Below the pieces are notes generated by a model. The model had not been told where the DNA came from. It saw only the letters and a program-made list of their open reading frames with translations, and made no database searches. From Phlebotomus papatasi (lineage: Eukaryota; Arthropoda; Insecta; Diptera; Psychodidae), in NCBI RefSeq assembly GCF_024763615.1, contig NC_077223.1, positions 108,066,627 to 108,130,626 on the forward strand: 64,000 nt of DNA, given 5' to 3'. The first letter of the stretch is position 1; the number at the start of each line of letters is the position of its first letter. Position numbers and translations under genes: made by a program. Shown one piece after another: positions 58,001 through 64,000 of this stretch.

Positions 58001-59577
58001 AAAGGACAGATAATCCTAACCGGCTTATGTAGGTGAGATTCTTAACGTGAGCTAACTCGGAGTGCATGCAAATTCGATTTGATGCTGAAGTAGGGAGACG
58101 CCATTCAGTTATCTTGAATCAAATTCGTGAAATTATACAAGTTTTGTATTTGAACCAAAATGTCAAGGATTTGGATGAACTGACAGAAAAGTGTTATATG
58201 GGTGAAATGTAGACCAGAATGTTCTCTATAATTTTGCTATAGAACTTGAACTCATCGATTACTCAGAAGCCAAGATAAGCGAGGTTTTTTTGTTTCTTAA
58301 CTCGTTTTTTCATCCAGAGTGCCCCAAGTAGTCATTTGTTGAGCTTCAACTATTTCAAAGAATTGTTGTATTTTGTGGGACTTTCCATTTAAAACCCTAT
58401 TTTAAGTGTCTTGGTGGAGTAGAGGCAGTCAAATTGGCATCTGAGTGATTTCAAAGCGTTATTATGGGAAAAATCAATTTTTTCACACTTAAACGGCAAA
58501 ATCGGAGTGATAGCGTAGTCTGACCGGAAAATGATGTATGGACGAAATGTAGAGACAAATGTGCTCTACAATTATGTTGAAGTAATCATCAAAATCGGTT
58601 CAGCGACAGTCGAGATAATTGAGGTTATGTGATATTGAAATTGGTTTTTCGACTGTGGCGCCCCTGGTGTTGGTCCCACGAAGTTCAAACATTCTAGAAA
58701 GTTGTAGCATTTGGTGAGATCTTTCGTTTAAGCCCTCATTCATCAAAATCGGTCACATAGAACCGGAGATATGATTTTTTGAATTTTGTGAACTTTGACC
58801 CCTCATATCTCCGGTTCTATGTGACCGATTTTGATGAATGAGGGCTTAAACGAAAGATCTCACCAAATGCTACAACTTTCTAGAATATTTGAACTTCGTG
58901 GGACCAACACCAGGGGCGCCACAGTCGAAAAAGCAATTTCAATATCACATAACCTCAATTATCTCGACTGTCGCTGAACCGATTTTGATGATTACTTCGA
59001 CATAATTATAGAGGACATTTGTCTCTACATATCGTCCATACATCATTTTCCGCTCAGACTACGCTATCACTCCGATTTTGCCGTTTAAGTGTGAAAAAAA
59101 TGATTTTTCCAATAATAACGCTTTGAAATCACTCAGATGCCAATTTGACTGCCTCTACTCCACCAAGACACTTAAAATAGGGGTTTAAATGGAAAGTCCC
59201 GCAAAATACAACAATTCTTTGATTTAGTTGAAGTTCAACAAATGAACACTTGGGGCACTCTGGATGAAAAAACGAGTTAAGAAACAAAAAACCTCGCTTA
59301 TCTTGGCTTCTGAGTAGTCGATGAGTTCAAGTTCTACGGCAAAATTATAGAGAACATTCTGGTCTACATTTCACCCATATAACACTTTTCTGTCAGTTCA
59401 TCCAAATCCTTGACATTTTGGTTCAAATACAAAACTTGTATAATTTCACGAATTTGATTCAAGATAACTGAATGGCGTCTCCCTACTTCAGCATCAAATC
59501 GAATTTGCATGCACTCCGAGTTAGCTCACGTTAAGAATCTCACCTACATAAGCCGGTTAGGATTATCTGTCCCTTTC
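58001..59577. repeat. Giant palindrome 3, about 1.58 kb
   Basis: Arms of about 775 bp (about 58001-58775 and 58803-59577) mirror each other almost base for base around a loop of roughly 28 nt. The outer pair is GGACAGATAATCCTAACCGG with its complement. Near the centre AACCGGAGATATGA faces CATATCTCCGGTT. No clear target duplication was found. A GCGCCCCTGGTGT block is shared with palindrome 1. Confidence 0.88.
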
Positions 59578-59579
59578 TT

Positions 59580-61220
59580 GCCTCTATGAGCGATAGGGAC
59601 AAAAATAGCCAAAAATTTATGTAATTTTTCTGACGATAATGACTGTTAATTTTCACTCTAATGAAAAATATTATGTTTGAGTATTGTAGTTTCTTTTTCC
59701 AAAACGGTTTTGATTATAACAAATTGGAAGTATAAATAATAAATTAAAATCAATTTTAAATATGAAAATTTAAAAATTCGCCATTTTTGAGCTTAAATAT
59801 TTACTACATAGCAAATAGCTAGAGACTTGCAAAAAATATTCTAGATTCCTTCAACCTTCTACTTTGCAATTATGTACAAACATAAGAAAAAATAACTTTA
59901 GTTTAGGTAGTCAGGAAAAGTTATTTTCTTTATGGGACACCGGTGTTCCAATCGTCCTTAAAGGGTTAATGGTCACTATAATGTCAGCACTTCGACTGTA
60001 GATTCACATCATTTTTGATTGTTATCGTTGTTATCAGAGTAATAAGATTTTAGTTAGACTGCTGTAATGGCTGTAACGCAGTATTAAAAGCGCTTAAACG
60101 ACATCTTTATAAAGATGTTATGATTCAAAGTTCAAACGGTTAGAGATAGAGACCTGGGACCTTCGATGGACCTGCCATAAGTCGACCCAAGGATCATTAG
60201 CATGCCCTTCATTTTCCCCATTCCTCCCCTTATCCTCCAAAACTATATTTCTTAGTATTTCTTAAAAACGTCTCGTACGATTTTTCCATTTTTGGATACA
60301 TTTTAAAGGTTATTCATGCGTACATTTCGTCCATATGAAAATACCTCAGAAAAATTTCGGTTCGACAGAATGTAGCAGGAAATAGACGAAGACACTGAAC
60401 CTTTCACTGGTAAAAATGAATGGTTCACCAGGGATCATTTCAAAAGAATCAAGGCCTAAAAGGTTCATTTTCATCAAATCACTTGAATTGAATTTATTCT
60501 TCTTTAATGAATCACTTTAGTGATCCAAGTAAAGGATCACATTCAATAATACATTTAAAGGTTCTTCGAATCGATCATTTCAGAAAGATCGATGTTCAAG
60601 AATATTTTTCTGCCAACTAATAAAAGGAAAACAGCGAAAATGAGTGTTTTTAGGTTTAATAGGAATTCTGTGTCAGTCAGACAGATTCTGTGTCAGTCAG
60701 TCGAATGGTGAACATCACGGATCAAGTTGTGAGCAAAGTCCAAGTGCAGTGTAACAACTCTCACCTGTACGTGATTTTCCGTGCCATATTCGATACCTGA
60801 TGAAGAGGACATTCATCCTCGAAACGTCGTAGAGAATAAAATTGTGAAAATCAAGAAAGGTTCAGTGTCTCCGTCTATTTCCTTCTATGAAAATACCGTT
60901 GAATAATTTCTAATAGCGGTTTTTCAAGGTTAAAGGTTTAAAAGGCTATACAAAGCGAAATCCTCGACGGAAAGGGTTAATGTTTGGGTTCGTTGGAATG
61001 GTCTTGGAATTTCTGACAAGTCTGAACCGATTCCAATCGATTATGTACCAAAAAGTCCTTCAGCTATTTTCGATCGATTTTTCGAATGATGTACATCTTT
61101 CTAACCTAGAGGCGAAACGGTAAGAGATATCGATTTCCGGTCTCCGGCGACCCCCCTCCCTTAAAAGTGAATATTCTCTGAATAATTGAACAGATTACTT
61201 TCGAGCGTCAATTCATATTT
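59580..61220. other. Repeat-rich region 3' of the ZAD gene
   Basis: Holds the inverted copy of the 44702 repeat (about 59890-59985), a dispersed AAACGGTTAGAGATAGAGAC block (about 60130-60350), the inverted-repeat unit at 60378-60882, and a block (60893-61050) found inverted at about 63580-63740. No gene seen. Confidence 0.55.
60378..60882 (+). repeat. 505-bp unit with 28-bp terminal inverted repeats and a hammerhead-like core
   Basis: GGAAATAGACGAAGACACTG... (60378-60405) is the inverted match, 27 of 28, of 60855-60882. At 60797-60825 the plus strand reads CTGATGA, an unpaired A, a 5-bp hairpin GAGGA/TCCTC, then GAAAC. This is close to the conserved core of hammerhead ribozymes, as found in Penelope-like elements. 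A convincing stem III with a permitted cleavage base was not found. Confidence 0.45.
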
Positions 61221-61224
61221 TTCT

Positions 61225-61230
61225 TTTATT
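61225..61230 (-). terminator. Polyadenylation signal of the ZAD gene
   Basis: AATAAA on the minus strand, 14-19 bp after the stop codon; an unusually short 3' untranslated region if used. Confidence 0.5.
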
Positions 61231-61243
61231 ATAATATTTTTCT

Positions 61244-62893
61244 TTATACATTTTTGTTCTGCTTCATCTGCATATATTCAATAGGATGTCTTCGTTTCTG
61301 ATGAGTGTATTTATTGGCGTTGCTGTTGAATTGTTTGGGACAGAAGAGGCAGGTGTATAACATCTGACTTGCGGAATGAGTCGCGATGTGTTCCTTTAAT
61401 CCTAAGGGTTTCTTGAAAGCCTTGCCGCATAGATGGCAAGCATATTTCCTAACTTTAATATGACTGAACTGAATGTGATTCTTCAGTGCAAATCGATTGG
61501 GTGCTTCCTTGCCGCACATGTTGCACTTGAAGATTTCACCGGCTTCATTGTGCCGCTCTATGTGAATCTGCAGCAATTTCTTTTTCTTCAGCATCTTTCC
61601 ACACTTTGGACAACAAAATTTAGGAGCTGCTGTATTTGAATGATTGTCTTTCATGTGGACGTTATAGTCGCATTTTGTTTTGAAAATTTTAGCACAAATT
61701 TCACAAATAAATTTGGCGGATTCATCATGAGTTCGTAAGTGTGCCTTCATAACACAATCCAGTGAAAATGCCTTATCACACTGGGGACATTTAATGTTTT
61801 TCTCCTTTTCCTCCAAATGAGTATGTTGATGACGATTGAGACGAGATCCTGTGATAAATGTTCGTGGACACTTTTCGCATTTGAATTTGTGCAATTCGCG
61901 TGGGGAGTGTGTACTCAAAATGTGCAAATTCAATCCAGTTTCAGTGAGAAATCCCTTGGAATCGCATTGTGTGCACTTAAATTTATTGGGATTTATGTGA
62001 CTATTGAGATGATTAACAAGTCTTGTGCGATTTTTTAGCTCCCTGTCGCAACAGACCACGATAGCTTCTTCATTGTGAACACTTAAAGTGTGAGCCTTAA
62101 GCTTGAGGAAAGTCTCAAAGGGTTCTGAACAAATACTACATTTCAGTTCAAAGAATTGACTTATTATTTCATCTTCTTCCTTTAAATCATTTAAACTCCG
62201 TCGTCGAGGTTTCTTAGAATCGTCTTCTGGATTTTCCTCAACATTCAATGGAGTTTTCGTACTGTTTCCCTTGCTATTGCTCGGAATTGTCTGCCATTCC
62301 TCATCATCAACGGCAGATCCTGAGGGATTTTTCTTCGGTCGACCACGCTTCTTAACCACCGGCTCTGGCAATCCTTCCAAAGCATTGCAAGACGAATCAT
62401 TGAAATTCTGATCAAAATTCCAGTCTGTTGATTCAGAATCCAAAGGAATATCTTTCACATCAATCAATTCAAAATCAGACTTTATCCCAATGGGTTCCAT
62501 TGGTGCTACACATTCTCCAGGTTCCCCATAGAGATCCCGGAGAATGATCTCTGAGTTCCGGACAGTTGTCATAAAATTCAAGCATATTTCAACAATCCCT
62601 AAACACCTATTGCAAATAAATTTAGGCCAATTGTCTGTCTCTTGAACCTAGGAATTGCATATGTAAATTTTATTTTTCCACCCAAAAATCTATCCCAGGC
62701 GTCCCAGAAATAGTTTACTCACAATTATTCCCAGATGTAAGGTTAGAGATTCATGCAAGTTCTTCTCGATAATTGAAGAATATTCCGTAACTCTCTCAAC
62801 GCAAAATCTACACAATTCATCTCCCTCATTGTAATCCACTATTTCTGTTTTTATTTCACATTTAAAGTCAGTGATACTATTTAAAAATGACAT
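61244..62893 (-). CDS. ZAD-C2H2 zinc-finger protein
   Basis: Two exons, 62723-62893 and 61244-62647, joined in phase 0 to give 524 residues. The ZAD (zinc-finger-associated dimerisation) domain spans the intron: CRFC near residue 31 and, after TDNWPKFI, CNRCLGIVEICLNF near 70. A probable AT-hook KKRGRPKKNP follows, then ten C2H2 fingers between about 195 and 515, of which the second (CCDRELKNRTRLVNHLNSH) is degenerate. ZAD proteins are insect DNA-binding factors, often maternal or involved in chromatin architecture; the target is unknown. The ATG used is MSFLNSITDF; the preceding in-frame GTG is not a start. An AATAAA on the minus strand lies at 61225-61230. Confidence 0.92.
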
Positions 62894-62899
62894 TTTCAC

Positions 62900-64000
62900 C
62901 GAAAATCTCTCAGTGTTTTATGTTTACACTCTTTGACATATTCACTGAAAAAAGAATGAATGAGACATGAACGCACACGCTTCTTAACCGTCCCCATAAA
63001 CCAGAAGTGCGGAATTCTTTTGGAAATTTAGAGGCGAATTCCGATCATTCTGTGGAATTCCGTATGAAAAATTTTAGCGCCTCAAGCGGTGATTGACACG
63101 AAGTTACAGTCAAGTGTGCTAATCCGGGCGCTTCGCTATCTGGATCGTTTATGACTAATCCACTTAAAATATTTTTATTTCCGTAATATAGACACTAGAG
63201 TAACAATATAACTATTCAAGTTTGAGAAAAAACAAAAATTATATTTTTATCCATTAAATAAATGAGTGTATAGGCATGGAGAATTCATAAACCAGTTCCT
63301 CCAGATGACATCTGAGGACTTTAATAAACTGTTCCCTTTTCTACTTAATTTATTATACTTTTCTGGAAGAAAAAGGGGTGGCAAAACATCCCCAGGCTTT
63401 GCGGAATATTCGAACTTGTTACTTAGTTGTTATATACCTCGTAAATATTTTCGCATGATTTATTGTTTACCGGCTCTCAACCGATTTAAACAATTTCATA
63501 AATTACTCAAAGGATCGCTAAAAATTGCTTAGGAGAAATGAAATTAGTTTCCGGACAAAAATTATTTATCGGTTATAAATCGGTTCATAACCGATTGAAA
63601 CCGGTTCAGACTTGTCAGAAATTCCAAGACCTTTCCAACGAGCCTAAACATTAGTCTTTCGGATGAGGAATACGTTCGCTAAAGCCTTTTAAACATTTAA
63701 CATTGAAAAACCGCTATTAGAAATTTTACAACGGTATTTTCGGATGTGAATGAAATGTCTGCCTAGATATCTCGCGACATGTTTTAGAGCAGTCTCCAAA
63801 AACAATATAATTTTGCAGGGAATTGGAAAGTGAGGGGCATGTTAGTGGTCCCTATGTTAGAAGGTCCCAAGCCTTTCTATAACCGTTTGGCCTCTAATCG
63901 TGTCCAAACAAATGGTTATACAATTTTACTTCAAAGTATCTTAAATGCTAATTGAAGACCTCAGATCATTTTAATTATGAAATGGATACAAAGGAGACCA
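62900..64000. other. Right edge, upstream of the ZAD gene
   Basis: No gene recognised. About 63580-63900 is an inverted, diverged copy of sequence at 60130-61050. The 88-codon frame at 63266-63532 shows no known features. Confidence 0.45.

Overview
The window is AT-rich nuclear DNA of an insect, most likely a dipteran. The evidence is spliced genes with GT-AG introns, a ZAD zinc-finger protein (a family expanded in insects), a DEAD-box helicase that appears to start like fly Dbp73D, insect-type GH1 beta-glucosidases, and many TIR elements. A lower dipteran such as a sand fly would fit, but species is inference. All multi-exon models below were built by hand from open reading frames, splice consensus and phase; no transcript data were available.

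Layout. 1-4.6 kb: gene-poor, with a TIR element (2148-3014) and repeat tails. 4.6-20.65 kb, minus strand: GH1 beta-glucosidase copy 1, seven exons. Its intron 5 holds a complete SLC36-type amino-acid transporter gene on the same strand (6836-8169). Its 10.2-kb intron 2 holds an intact Ty3/gypsy retrotransposon with identical LTRs (13108-18163). 22.99-29.46 kb, minus strand: GH1 copy 2, compact, lacking both the transporter and the retrotransposon. 29.8-32.1 kb: TIR elements, including a hAT MITE with a perfect 8-bp target duplication. 32.47-34.43 kb, plus: Dbp73D/DDX51-like RNA helicase. 34.80-42.93 kb, plus: SLC33A1 acetyl-CoA transporter, whose two large introns are filled with minisatellite-like arrays and hairpin MITEs. 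43.40-47.56 kb, plus: a Zip3/RNF212-type RING protein. 47.6-61.2 kb: gene-free, with a decayed non-LTR element, a degenerate tandem array, and three very large palindromes in a row (51.7-54.5, 56.2-57.8 and 58.0-59.6 kb). 61.24-62.89 kb, minus: a ZAD-C2H2 zinc-finger protein, flanked by inverted repeat copies.

The genes do not form a pathway. The GH1 pair are probably secreted or membrane-tethered digestive glycosidases. The transporter, helicase, acetyl-CoA carrier, RING protein and zinc-finger protein are unrelated in function. The most notable structures are the three consecutive palindromes, which are candidate hairpin-RNA sources, the same-strand nested transporter, the very young gypsy insertion whose empty site survives in the paralogue, and a hammerhead-ribozyme-like core inside a small inverted-repeat unit at 60.8 kb.
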